Below, piece by piece: positions 48,452-60,177 of a DNA stretch of 64,000 nt. Made by a program: the position numbers and the translations under genes. The notes under the pieces were generated by a model. It saw nothing but the letters and a program-made list of their open reading frames with translations. It did not search any database and was not told the origin of the DNA. Source of the stretch: Pardosa pseudoannulata. Lineage: Eukaryota; Arthropoda; Arachnida; Araneae; Lycosidae. Numbering within the stretch: the stretch's first letter is position 1; each line of letters starts with the position of its first letter. Location: assembly GCA_032207245.1 (NCBI GenBank), contig CM063502.1, positions 119,166,929 through 119,230,928 of the forward strand. Reading direction: 5' to 3'.

Positions 48452-49373
48452 TTCATTGTGTCTACTTAGCAATTTGCTTACAATCTGAAAAGCAGTTTGT
48501 AAATAGAATTTTAACGCTCGTTTTCGTAAAGTACATGATGAGTGCAGGTTCATATTGTTCTATAAATTATTAAATTTTTCCCCAATTCATTCATGGAGAC
48601 CTATGTGTCCAGATAAAAACTAACATTTCAAACTCAATAGATGACTATCGTTGTTACTAAAAACACTTTAAAAATCTGATTTTTAATGTGAAAAAATAAT
48701 TGAAGGAACATTTTTTTAAAGATTTCTTATATTTTAACCTACCAAGTAAATAAGATTCTATGGCTCGAAATTGCTTTTATCTTTCATAGAAATGAATACC
48801 ATGAAACTCAACCTAGCAGCACTCGTTTTCAATTTGCAATACGAGAACTTGCTCTTAATATTTTAAATCGGATTTTGATTATCTCTATTCAAATGTCATT
48901 TGTATCTTTTATATATAAAATTCTTTACTACTAAAATCGAAATTACAAAATTAAGATTTCTTAAAACCAAACTTTAGTACTAGAAAATAAGCGGCATGGT
49001 AGCATCATAAATGTGCAATTTCTTCTGATGAAAATAAGCGAGTAAACGAAACCTTATAGTACATCTACGAGCAAGAGATAATGGATTCTTGTTCTTCTGA
49101 AACACTATTAAAATTATTCTAGATATTTAAAACCGTAAAAGTTTAAACAATGATCTGTAAAATATAAATTTCATTTCCTCATTTATTATGAATACCAATA
49201 CAACTAGCATATAGCCCGTTACATGATGGGATCAGTAAAATTTTTAATTTTCCAGAATTGTAAAGTACCATATGAGGCAGGTAAAAAATGGTTTGTTAAC
49301 TGCGAATTACCTTGCAACAAAAGACAATCCATTATTAAATTTAAAATTATCCCATATGTACTTAATCTATTAT
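48452..49373. other. AT-rich DNA, no gene seen
   Basis: A 73-codon plus-strand frame at 49,223-49,444 crosses into the next transposon end and is therefore not a gene. Nothing else is supported. Confidence 0.5.
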
Positions 49374-49377
49374 TTAA

Positions 49378-49746
49378 CCCTAGAAAGATAACCTACGTCA
49401 AATCGACTACGTCTGAAGAAGATTTTTTCAAATTTTTTAAGTAATAAATAATTATTTTTATAACTTCAAAACTTTTTGCTAGTGAAAATACAGATAATTC
49501 TTAATGCTTTTCATATATCCATAACACAATAACATTCATTGTGGTACATTACAATTGACACAAACATTACATACACAATTTAAAATATATGCACTCAAAC
49601 ATATACGATGAAATTGATGATATATACGCTTTGACAGTTGAGATTCTAATTTATTCTTTTGTTATATAAGCGAATATCAGCAATTATATTTTATGTTAAA
49701 ATAGACTGTCTTTTTAAACTTCCATAGGTAGGTTATCTTTCTAGGG
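49378..49746. mobile_element. piggyBac-type MITE, 369 bp
   Basis: TTAA lies at 49,374-49,377 and 49,747-49,750. The ends are perfect 19-bp inverted repeats beginning CCCTAGAAAGATAACCTAC. The first 13 bases, CCCTAGAAAGATA, are the terminal sequence I know from the original piggyBac element and its close relatives. No transposase frame is inside. This copy belongs to a different piggyBac lineage from the CCCCTTCC elements next door. Confidence 0.9.
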
Positions 49747-49750
49747 TTAA

Positions 49751-50181
49751 GCCAAATATAAAAGAAAATTACTTACGTAATATCTGAGTTCAGTGATAAA
49801 ACGTATAAAAATAATGCAGACGATATTTAAATAATTTAAAATAAGAAATGATTAAATGAGATGGTTAAGATGTTATTTTTACCTATTTCTTATGTGATAA
49901 ATTGATAAATTTAATCGCCTGTTCTTAACCGGAAAAATAGGGCTTGAAATAATGTCATTAGTCCCTCGAAAAGGGGGGAAGGAGTGGATTTCGAACGTTC
50001 TAAAGAACACAGTATTTTTCGCTGTGATGAAACCTATTTATATAAATTTATTTTAGAATCAGATCGATAGTTTAGGAGAAGATAAACTTGACTCGCTTTG
50101 AAATTTGCTAACCCTAACTCATCAGGAATCCAATATGGATGCCTCTATTCATTCCTGGTCCAACCAATTCATAAATTCGAA
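49751..50181. other. No gene seen
   Basis: The composition becomes less AT-rich toward the right but no frame or repeat is recognisable. Confidence 0.45.
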
Positions 50182-50341
50182 GACAGACTAGGTACAGATG
50201 CATTATAGATGCCGTATTCTTTTGTCGTCAAATTTGGCGATCTTTTGGCGATTTTATGGGGCGATGAGTGAGTTAGTGTGTTTGCACTGACTTTGGTGGT
50301 GGGTTATGGCAGCTCTAATGTGTTCTAGCATCCCATTGGTG

Positions 50342-50360
50342 CACGTGATTTCTGACGTCA
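50342..50360. promoter_or_regulatory. E-box and perfect CRE palindrome inside the 800-bp element
   Basis: CACGTG (50,342-50,347) and TGACGTCA (50,353-50,360) stand five bases apart. These are the consensus sites for bHLH and CREB/ATF factors. Whether they are used is unknown. A transposon carrying them could spread such sites. Confidence 0.35.
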
Positions 50361-50473
50361 GTACCCGACACTATTAGAGAAATTTGCATCTTAGCTGTTC
50401 TTTTGGTTTACAGTCGCCTAGGTCAGGTTGCATTTTTTTTTATCATTTTCTGGGATTTAGTAAGTAATTTTGT

Positions 50474-50664
50474 TTTTGTTCTTATCATTTTCTGGGATTT
50501 AGTTAATTTAGTTATGACGGGTGAAGTTATTTCGGTTCTTACTATTTTTGAAATTATTAAAAAGTATCCGGATATTCTAAATCAAACAAGATGCTTTGGT
50601 TTGGAACATTTTTGTTTTGTTCTTACTTTCTGGAATTTAGTTAATTTAGTTATGACGGGTGAAG
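50474..50664. repeat. Internal direct repeats of the 800-bp element
   Basis: A block ending 'tttagttatgacgggtgaag' occurs at 50,474-50,526 and 50,611-50,664, offset about 138 bases. Both blocks begin 'tttgttctta' and pass through 'ttctgg(g/a)atttagttaa'. A third partial copy of 'atcattttctgggatttagt' starts at about 50,441. Confidence 0.8.
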
Positions 50665-50999
50665 ATTTTTTTATAATATTAGTGCTTATTAAAATGCTAT
50701 ATATTGTGTTTATTCTGTTGATATATATCATAAATATTACTAATCTGTTATTTATTTATTAAATAACGTAAAAAGGATAATTATTATGCTAATTTTATTT
50801 TCATAATGTTTTAAATTGTTAATCCGTTTTTTTCTTTTAAAGTTTAGTTTTGTTAATGTTGTTTTTCAAATAAGCCATGTGACCGCAGCCATGTTTTTCT
50901 ACTTGGCGATTTTTTCTAAACACTCGTTTTTCTGTTGGTCGCCAAAAAAAACTTGGCGGACGGGACCGGCGTCTATAATGCATCTGTTCCGACAGACTA

Positions 51000-52059
51000 T
51001 TATTATATAGGAGATATTAATGGAAACTAGTGCACAATGTAACAATACTTCTTTTTATAATTTACTGTGTATTCGTAATAAATCGTTCAAAGCGTTGAAT
51101 GTTAATACTATTTATGAAATAATGTAAGAGAAAACGAAAGAGCCTTTCAAACTCACCAGAGGTGTTTCACTCGGTAGACTGCAAAATTGCCTTATTCCAG
51201 GCATAATACGCTTACGAGCATGAGCAATCTACTTTCTAATTAAATCGCAGTTTCAAAATAAGCTAATGATTAAAGAACATATACAAAGGAATCAGTGCTA
51301 CGCTTACAGAGCACTGGAAGCATGCCTCCCCTTCAACGATACCATCAACTTTCTCCTAAATTTAGAAAGGAACTTAGTAACATTTTAATTAAAGCTATAA
51401 AAAATCGAAACCTAGTTCGGAAACTTGCAAGTGATTTACGTAACAGAGAAATGTGTGTAATATTACAAAATTGAAACTATAAGAATTAAGGGACCATTCA
51501 GTAATTGCAGCAATACTACTTTTATGGTTTATAAGGAATACCATGATTATTTTAAAATAAAATCAATGTCGTCATGGTTCAGTAAAGATATTCAAAATTA
51601 TCATACCCGCGTACATGTGTATACCCTATATTAATCGTATCTAGGAAAATACAGTGTTCTGGTTATAAAACTTATATCCAGAAAAATATTTTTTTTTGCT
51701 TATAAGCTTAAGAATAATACTAATAGGGAAGTTAATAAAATTTTATTTCGTCTTAAGCATCAAAATTGTATTCATACAAGAGACTGCACGTAAAAAATGG
51801 ATCCTAAGGAAAAAGCTTGATGAGAGAATTAATAGGGCAATTTTTGCCTCAATGTTTTTACAAATTAATCATGTTACATCCATTATTTTGTCGATTAACG
51901 ATGTTTGATCGACATCACAACTCATATTTTGCATTTTTTCTTAGGTTATGTGTTTGAAAATTAACATTTTATCAAAATATATCAATTCTTTTCGATAATA
52001 TTATAACCCATATTTAAAAGTGGTTTAACTTCCTCACACATGAGCACTAACAAAAGCTT
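51000..52059. other. AT-rich DNA, no gene seen
   Basis: There is no supported gene. The short open frames here have no coding bias. Confidence 0.5.
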
Positions 52060-52063
52060 TTAA

Positions 52064-52562
52064 CACGTTGTATGCGGGAGTCTTACTAGTACATTTTCTG
52101 ACGATTAACACTTTAGAGTGGGTCACGTACTAGTTCTGGTTAGTGTAACACCATGGTTTGTTTGTGAGTACACAAAACAACGGTATATACAGGAAAACGA
52201 AACCGAATGTTCTTGTCTACTACATAGTCTAGAAAAATTTAGACAAATAAAAACTAATTTTTACATCAGTCGATGTGGAACCACAGAACGGGAAAAAATT
52301 AAAACTATATACTACTATTTCTATTTGATTTTTCATATTTATAATACTATTATAAATTTATCTACTAAAATATATTTTTTGTTTACAAAAATCTTATGGC
52401 TGTTTATATATTTGTTTATATATTTCAATATAAAATACGAAATGTTGGTTAAAAAATTAAATATATTTTGATCTATTGAGATTTAACTGAATAGCTAAAT
52501 TTACACGCAAAACGCCCGATCCCGGTACAATTCCGCTGCGAAATGTGGCCGCACACAATGTG
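52064..52562. mobile_element. TTAA-flanked element, 499 bp, CAC-type ends
   Basis: TTAA lies at 52,060-52,063 and 52,563-52,566. The left end reads CACGTTGTATGCGG and the right end read backwards CACATTGTGTGCGG, 12 of 14 positions matching. Just inside the left end, ACTAGTAC (near 52,086) faces GTACTAGT (near 52,128). A 117-codon plus-strand frame at 52,118-52,471 lies wholly inside. Its second half is an Ile/Tyr/Phe run from AT-rich DNA, and it matches nothing I know. The structure fits a piggyBac-like or Kolobok-like non-autonomous element. Confidence 0.7.
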
Positions 52563-52618
52563 TTAAGCGAAAATATATCAAATCTAGACACAATAAACAA
52601 TAAAAACGCAGGAGAAAA

Positions 52619-53800
52619 ATGTTTAATTGAATAACACCGATTCAAATACTTCTTTGTAGTTTTATTTATGTTACATATCCCTGTAACATGTGTACACTGT
52701 CTTCTTACCACAACTTCACAAGAGCTTTAAACTCATTTAACACCCTCTTCTAAAACTCGACAGCCCAAGTTGTTATCAAAATAGTTTATGTCGCTTTCAG
52801 ACAGACGTGACCGCACCCTTGTGGGAACTAGCATAACCCAGCCAGCTAAGAGAGCAATGAATGATGGTACTACTTAAGGATGCTACCAACTCAGATAAAT
52901 TTCTCAAGATGTTCCCATACCTCCTCCACCCGTAGCGATCGAGGGCATTAAATAAATGCTAAAATGTCAAGGAGGTTTATTTCAAGAAATGTTGCATGAA
53001 AAGTCATTTGGCGTTCAGTAAATGTATGTGGCGTGATATCTGTTTTGCATCTTAAGTCGTCGAATATTTTTGAAACCTTGTTCAAAAACTAAGCAGGAAG
53101 TATTCCTTCTATCAGTAGAAAATAAATTTAACGAAACTAAAAAAAATTTTTAATCTTTATTTAAGAATTTAGTTTTTGTACAAAGTACATGTTTAATTGT
53201 ATAACATAGATTCATGTTTAGTAAAAATCTTTAATTGAATAACACAAATTCAAATACTTCTTTGTGGTTTAATTTATGTTGCATATCCTTGTGACATGTG
53301 TACACTGTCTTCTTACCACAACTTCATAAGAGCTTTAAGCTCATTTAACACCCTCTTCTAAAACTCGACATTCCCAAGTTGTTATCAAAATAGTTTATGT
53401 CGCTTTCAGACAGACGTGACCGCACCCTAGTGGGAACTAGCATAACCCAACCAGCTAAGAGAGCAATGAATGATGGTACTACTTAAGGATGCTACTAACT
53501 CAGATAAATTTCTCAAGATGTTCCCATACCTCCTCTACCCGTAGTGATCGAGGGCATTAAATAAATGCGAAAATGTCAAGGAGGTTTAGTTCAAGAAATG
53601 TTGCATGAAAAGTCATTTGGCATTCAGTAAATGTATGTGGCGTGATATCTGTTTTGCATCTTAAGTCGTCGAATATTTTTGAAACCTTGTTCAAAAACTA
53701 AGCAGCAAGTATTCCTTCTGTCGGTAGAAAATAAATTTAACGAAACTGAAAACATAGTTTAATCTTTATTTAAGAATTTAGATTTTGTACAAGGTACATG
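52619..53800. repeat. Tandem duplication of a 608-bp unit
   Basis: Unit 1 (52,619-53,226) and unit 2 (53,227-53,800) are nearly identical at an offset of 608 bases, from 'ttaattgaataacac' through 'cttcttaccacaacttca', 'gacagacgtgaccgcaccct' and 'tttaagaatttag'. Differences are few: scattered substitutions and a one-base indel at about 52,763 versus 53,370. The unit is GC-richer than the flanks over its middle 350 bases. Unit 1 also ends in a second copy of its own opening motif ('gtttaattgtataacatag'). Confidence 0.92.
52738..52872 (-). pseudogene. Possible 3' coding end within the duplicated unit
   Basis: On the minus strand of unit 1 a frame of about 45 codons runs from near 52,872 to a TGA near 52,738. 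It passes through 'GWVMLVPTRVRSRLSES' and ends 'VLEEGVK'. Downstream on the same strand an AATAAA-type signal lies near 52,660, as after a real stop codon. In unit 2 a one-base insertion shifts the frame before the end. I do not recognise the protein. It could be the last exon of an old gene or retroelement, duplicated and decaying. Confidence 0.25.
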
Positions 53801-56800
53801 CTTTTCAATTTCCTAACACTATTTACACCCAAATATCTCAGTGGCGAAAGAAGAGTAAATAAAAAGAAAAATGTAGTCAAAGGAGAACATGATTACTTTT
53901 ATCAAACGAGTCTTTTATTATCATCTTTTATTTTAATTTTGTTAAACGAGTATTTTATTTTCACTCATCACACTTGACCAACCAAATAACGAAATGTAGC
54001 AATTTCAAAAATCGAAACTACATCAAAAGACATCTACAGCGTCTGTTTGGTAACCGCGAACTGATAGATAATTACTTAGATGCATGTCTTTTTCGGAGCG
54101 TAGATGTATGTCTTTGAATTCAGAAAGGTATAACGTTAAAGCTCTCTATTTAGTGGATGTAGAAAGGATAAAACTAATGAGGGCGAAAAAAAGCTATTTA
54201 AAGGTATATAAATTGAATGTATTTCAGTACATCTGCGTCTGTCAAAAGAAGTAGTTATGTAATCAAATCATTAAATTAGTAATAAGCTCTTCAAAATTTA
54301 TTCATTTTATATAAGGAAAGTTAGCTTTTTTTCATAAGCTGCCATCTTTACTCCTCCCTCCACTTCTAACTTCAACAACTAGACCCCCCCCCCCCCTAGA
54401 CACATCGAAAGATTCTAGAGATACTCAATATTTCTTTGCAACGTACAGATCGAATACCAAAACATTCTATGAGTACAGAGCTGCAAATTCTTTCACTGAC
54501 TCACGCACATTAGTTGAATTTTGTTTGAGTCTTCAGATGAAATCCCTCATTACGTTCCTCGTTGAGAAAAAACTGTAATAACTTAGCATAAGTGGTAATC
54601 CTCTGAACAAATGCAACATGCAATACAAATGCAGAATGCTTTCAAAAGCTTTGTTAAAAGTATAGCACATTGTTTATCTATAAAGATCTTAACAGTATTT
54701 GATAAAGGGTTTGGAATTATGTACCTAAGAAATTTGTTAATTTTTTCAGATCTGTTTTCAAAATATAAATATTGTACTTAGTATAGCATTCATATAAATA
54801 GAATATCATGGTGAAGTTAATAAAATTCTTTCTCCTGGGAGTCCTTATATATTTGAGCCAAAAAAAAGAAAATAAGCTGTATAATAAATACCAGAATGAC
54901 ACAGGTTGTCTTCCTTTTATGTATTAAAATTAGTAAAAACACATGAATTACTTAAAATTATATTTTTGTAATAGGTAAAATCCTAAATTATTGAGCTCTG
55001 AATCTACAAAACAGTGATTTCTATTTTTGGACATTTTTTTTACGTAGGTGTATGCTTCTTACCTCTTAACTACACTGAAAAATCATACCTTGCTTGAAAA
55101 AAATAGTATACTTTATGGAATCCCCACAGACGAAAAATTATTTAACATTTCTACTCTATACAATTTACTGTAATAATTCGATTTAAACTTAATTTTTGTT
55201 GCTACCAATTACTCATTCCCAATTGTAAAGTTTGACATATAATTCCTTTAGGCTGATTCTATTGATTCAGAATCCAATATTTAACTTCTGTCTATTTTGA
55301 TCCCTCTATTTCCCTTATTGACTTTAATGAGCGAGGCTACTATGCTTACAAAATGAAAGGTAAAAGAAATTAACAAAATAGCATATACGTGCATCATTCT
55401 CATGATCTAAGGCCATGCTCATGTACTTATGAATTATTTTATGGACATGGTATCTATATGCGCAAGAGCTCACATGTCAAATTACACATTACTCAAAGAT
55501 AGATGGTAAAAGATAATACTTATCAAAATTCAAAAATGTGATTCTAGCTGAGGAGGTCAAAAAAGGAGGTTTGCTATAGATGGGAATTTGTATTATAGAA
55601 ACATCTCGTATAGCTCCTTCCAATTTATCTAAAAAATACACCTATAATTCTGTAACGGGAATTCAGTGTTCTTATTAACAACATAATACATGAGTAACAA
55701 CATAATGCTATACAAAAAAAAGTTACCTTTGTACTCGAGTGTATGCATTTCACTCCACTAAAAATGATACATCTTTAAATTGATATCTCAAACGTGAACG
55801 TAATATATTTTATAAAAATATTTCAAGTTCTAAGACATGAAAGGTAACTTTTTCCTATCAATGTATTCTGAAAAGAATCGAAAAATTAAAGGATGCTTCT
55901 GAAGTTTTAAACATTTTAAATATAAAAGATACGCTTTTACTGTTACTGTTAAAATCATCAATAAGTCCTCTCAGGCCAGATTTTGCATTAAAAAAATGCT
56001 AAAACTAGTAAGTTGGTAGATCTACAGAACTGTGGTGGGTGATCCTGTTGCTCTCTCAGAACTAGTTCATTTATGACTTAGAGCAAATTTATTCTGAAGT
56101 CTTAAAAATTCATGCCAACAATGCAACTCATGGGCATCAGTACAAAAAGACGGGACCTAACCTCTCAGGCATAGTTAGCCGTGAAAATCGGGGTATTCGT
56201 GAATCTATAAAATTTTCAACTCTAATTTTATCACCTTCGTAACCCTTTTCAAACCAAAACTTTTAATATATGTTAATTTAATTTATAAAACAAGTGGTTG
56301 TATAGTTATTAGATAATAAAGTTTAATTTCTATTTTCTTAATTTAAATCAATCGCAGTAAATTTTTATACACACACTTTTCGATGACATTAAAGGTATAA
56401 AGGTATATTTACAACTGCTTATTAAAAATTATTCAGTACCTATGTTATGATGATTACACTGAAATTAATTTACAGACATTACATCGTTATTCTAGAGTGG
56501 AATTTATAGGTATTCTCTTAAATAACATGAGGTTTTCCCTTACTGTTATTGGTAAATATTAACTCAGTAAAAAAAAAAAATTGAAATCTTTTGGAAAACA
56601 TAGAAATGATCTTTATTGTAAGGTTTCAGTCATTTTAACGCAGAACAATAAAAACGATACCGGAAGTTGTGACAAAAACCTTTAACAAATAGAAAGAAAA
56701 TTACACTTTGAAGATCTTGTGTTCTGGAGAAAAGCAATTTTAGAACTTTGCTTCTGTGAAAAAGAATGTTTTCTTTACTGTAGATATAATGCCAAACAAA

Positions 56801-56971
56801 TCATTATTACTCCTTGCATTGGGATTTCTCTATTAGAGTAAAAAAAATTATCCGATGAATAAAATATGATAACCATAGATAATAATTACAAGTATTCTTC
56901 TGGGATAAAAACAAAAAGAATCTATCAGTTTAAATTACATTAATCCAGCTAACATACAACATTTCTGTCAA
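53801..56971. other. AT-rich DNA, no gene seen
   Basis: About 3.2 kb contain a C13 run at 54,384-54,396 and no supported gene. Confidence 0.5.
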
Positions 56972-57124
56972 GTTTGGAGCACTACTATTTTGCTACACGA
57001 AGGCTAATGTGGCAGAGACCTACTGCTTTAAGCTTATTCCGAACATCTATGGCAGTTGCGGGATTCGAATCCACTGACTACGGTACCGAAAAGAAGTACC
57101 CTACCATTCAGCCATAACTGGCCA
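56972..57124 (-). repeat. SINE copy, moderately diverged
   Basis: The plus strand shows 'gtttggagcactac', 'ttttgctacacgaaggctaa', 'acctactgctttaagc', 'gggattcgaatccac' (box B nearly intact), 'ggtaccgaaaagaag' and the head 'ttcagccataactggcca'. The A-box region has several changes. Confidence 0.82.
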
Positions 57125-58566
57125 CAACTCTTCATATTGTCTAATATCCGAAACTTACTTTTATAGATAAGTAAAAAATCTTAATAAATTAAGAGTTAAA
57201 GATTCAAAATATCGTTTTATTTGAAAATGAAACATTTGCTTTAAAACAGTTATAATACTTTCAATTTTAAGTGATGATGGCTTTAATGATAACTATTAAT
57301 GTAATACATTTTGATTTATATGGAATACAGCATTTATCCCAATCACTTTATAGTTCAGAGTTTAAAACTGCTAAAGAACTTTATATTGTTTTGTTAGATT
57401 CGAACCCAAGAAATTGGTTGCTTTTACTTCATGCTGTAGGTCATAGTTCGATCATACTATGTACAATTTGGAAATAAACTTCTAACCTTTCTCAATACTT
57501 TAAAGATAAATGCAATAAAATAAAATGTTTCAAGGGAAAACAACTAAATTAAGGAGTGATAAACTAAGTCAATCTTAAGTCTCAAAGTATACAATAGAAT
57601 TTTGCAATCATTTTATTGAGCTTTAAATATTCAACAAAAATATTATGAAATTGAAGTTTAGAATGATGAATATGCAAGTCAAAATTTATTCTAATTAGAA
57701 AAATGCCTTACATTATGCTTACAACGAAGAGTATTTTCTAATGAAAGGAAAAAGTGTAACAACCAAACTTTAAAAATAAATTTAAACTAAATTAATACGG
57801 AATATAAGTAATCCGGTAAGGCGAAAGGATTAGAAAATTGTTCACCTAAGTACAGGGATTATAATTATTGTTATACTATTTATTTTATTATGTTATAAGG
57901 TGACAAAAACTGCTTGACAGTTGCGATACATTTAAATAGATGTAACTTAAACAAATATTTATCATCTGTTTAGTATTAATCAGTTGTATACCACTTTCTA
58001 AAAATTAGAAATCAGAAATAGAATTGAAATAATGATCAATAAATGACATAAAAACGAGAAAGTAATAAGATAGTGATATGAATCTAGAAAATAAAATGGA
58101 AAATTTGCCAGTAGATGCAAAAAAAATTTAGGGGATTAACTTTTAAAAGTGTGTAGTATGTAAAAAGAAACAAAGAGTTAGAATAGTTAGAATTGTTTAC
58201 GTTATTTTAAACAAGAAACAAAAATTTAAATGATATAAACAAATATTATTTACAAATTATGCTTTTCCATAAACGGTATTTTAACATTAATTTTAAAAAA
58301 CGAAATCTTTTGATTTGTTTCACTGTTATAAAAGTGTATTTTACCTTCTCTGAAGTCATAATGTTTCCTCTTGAAGCAACATCCCCAAAACGCACTTATT
58401 CCCATACTCAGCTCCGATTGGCCACATTCACAAATATAATGCTACATATTAATCCAAGCTGAGGAAACAACTAATGCATTTACATCACACATTTTCTACC
58501 TCAATACATGTTCTCACATTACTTTAGCATCACAGGAGGTTATCTGTGAATAGATCAAACTGCAGT
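57125..58566. other. AT-rich DNA, no gene seen
   Basis: A 68-codon plus-strand frame at 57,271-57,477 shows no recognisable domain. The rest is featureless. Confidence 0.45.
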
Positions 58567-58812
58567 AGTTTCAACAAGAGTCCACTGTAGGCAGTTCTAC
58601 CGATGAAAGAATCAGGCTAACGCTCGAATACACGTCCCAGTTCTTATCGAGCAGGATCAGATGTTTGATTAGGTGGTTGCACATGCAGCGTATATTAAAC
58701 GACGAATTGCGGTTTACGGAGATGTCTAAAAACACAGCCACGATTGGCGTATTGTTTAAGTATACGAATTATATGAAGGAAAAGACAGAACTTGCGAAAT
58801 TCCCTTTTTGAA
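58567..58812 (+). other. GC-raised open segment without a start codon
   Basis: The plus strand stays open for about 81 codons up to a TGA near 58,810, with the first Met only about halfway, as in an internal or terminal exon. An acceptor-like 'ctttagcatcacag' lies upstream near 58,533. The minus strand is open over about 64 codons as well, and there a short 'IVAVFLDIS' recalls the F-x-D motif A of non-LTR reverse transcriptases. The residues around it do not support that family well. I cannot decide between an exon, an old LINE fragment and chance. Confidence 0.25.
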
Positions 58813-59746
58813 GATGTTGTTGTTATTGCTGCAATATCAGATCTTTTTTCCTCTCACCATGAAAGTAAAGTTAAGTTAGATAATAGGGAAAAACTTTTAG
58901 TCATCACTCACCTTTATTTTTGGAGGATCCCGGTGAGCTGCAACATAACATGCTACAACTAGATTTCACAGTAACAACTTAAATCACAGTATACTATTTA
59001 AAGCTCTATTAAATAAAGAATATACTTTAAAAACCTAAATGCCTATAAAATGTCGCACTATAATATTGAAAAATCTTAATATCAACTAACGTCGAAAGGT
59101 AAGGCTGGGAAGTTTGACTTTAATTTGGAATTGATAACGATAGTCTCTCCTGGTAGTAATCGATACTCTCTTTAGCACTTTAAAACATTAGCGGAATATC
59201 ATTTTTGAGTGGCACGCGTTGAGTAGAATCTAATAGCTGCCTGTTTAGAAATTTTCATTTCCCATTAAATGAAAATTTATGGAGTTTGCATAAATTGCTA
59301 TCATGAACTCACTCTCAGTAATATATGCCCAGTTACGTGTAGTATTTTCCTAGACTTGTGCAAAATTACGATCATTTTCCCTTGCATAATACTAAATCAA
59401 CATTGACTAAAATCATATCTGTACGCCATAAACTTGTCATAACTGTGATATTACTACAGAACTACACACAGAACACAATATTGAAGGAACTTAGCACTTA
59501 TCTCTCTTTTATGGAATATATAAATTAGTTGGAAATCAATGTAAACCGGATGCTTCCATTAATAAGTGAACTTACTAATATGGCATAAAGCTGGTAAACT
59601 ATGATGTACTCAATTAAATGGGCATTATGAGACACGAGGCTAGAAGAGTAACTTGTCATACTAGTCAGGTATGTTCTCGTTATGTGCATTAGCATCAGCA
59701 TAGTTGACATCTAGTTAATTTTAACCAGGTATATAGCTTAACACCT
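58813..59746. other. AT-rich DNA, no gene seen
   Basis: There is no supported frame or repeat. Confidence 0.5.
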
Positions 59747-59750
59747 TTAA

Positions 59751-60173
59751 CACTTTGACTGCCATGGCTATCATATGTGATATCCAGTGATATTTCCGTT
59801 GAGACACTGGCTATCCGATATGATAGCCATGGTGTTTTAACACTTCAGGCCATGGCTATCAAAGATGTTATCAGTTACATGAAAATCGTATTGGAGTTTG
59901 ATTGTTGGGCTCCCTACGATGTGTTAGGTATACGTGGTTTGCGCAAATTGGTATATGTGACGATTTTATGAGCTAAGTTTTATGAAAAATTAAATATTTG
60001 GAACATGCAACAAAAAAGTGAATATATATAAATAGAGAGAGTTTGTTTTAAAATATTGTTTGTTTTGAAATATTGTTTTTATATATAGTTTTATGTTGAA
60101 AAAATACAAATTACACAAAAAAAAGTTTGGCCCCGTTGTGAACATTTGCAATTTTGGCTTGGCAGTCAAAGTG
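59751..60173. mobile_element. TTAA-flanked element, 423 bp, with subterminal hairpin
   Basis: TTAA lies at 59,747-59,750 and 60,174-60,177. The ends are perfect 14-bp inverted repeats CACTTTGACTGCCA. Inside the left end, CCATGGCTATCATAT (59,762-59,776) faces its exact complement at 59,818-59,832, and GCCATGGCTATC appears a third time near 59,849. A 64-codon frame inside (59,777-59,971) spans the hairpin and is not a credible gene. It is a non-autonomous piggyBac-like or Kolobok-like element. Confidence 0.85.
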
Positions 60174-60177
60174 TTAA

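Larger units (their letters stand above)
50191..50990. mobile_element. Mutator-like non-autonomous element, 800 bp, 9-bp target duplication
   Basis: Exact direct repeats GACAGACTA lie at 50,182-50,190 and 50,991-50,999, immediately outside inverted ends. Both ends read GG(T/A)ACAGATGCATTATAGA then (T/C)GCCG, 22 of 24 positions matching. Weaker inverted similarity (GTC..CAA..TTTGGCGA) continues for another 30 to 40 bases. A 9-bp target duplication with ends starting GG points to the Mutator superfamily. The class is an inference from this structure, because no transposase is present. Inside are direct repeats and an open frame of 119 codons (50,403-50,762) whose sequence is explained by those repeats. 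Confidence 0.8.

Noticed and set aside
49223..49444. 73-codon plus-strand frame
   Set aside because: It runs across the left end of the 369-bp MITE, so it joins unrelated sequence.
50403..50762. 119-codon frame inside the 800-bp element
   Set aside because: Its repeated peptide segments come from internal DNA repeats, and the rest is hydrophobic low-complexity sequence. There is no transposase motif.
58567..58812. A firm call of a reverse-transcriptase fragment
   Set aside because: A single motif-like string on the minus strand is not backed by neighbouring RT motifs, and the plus strand is open over the same bases.
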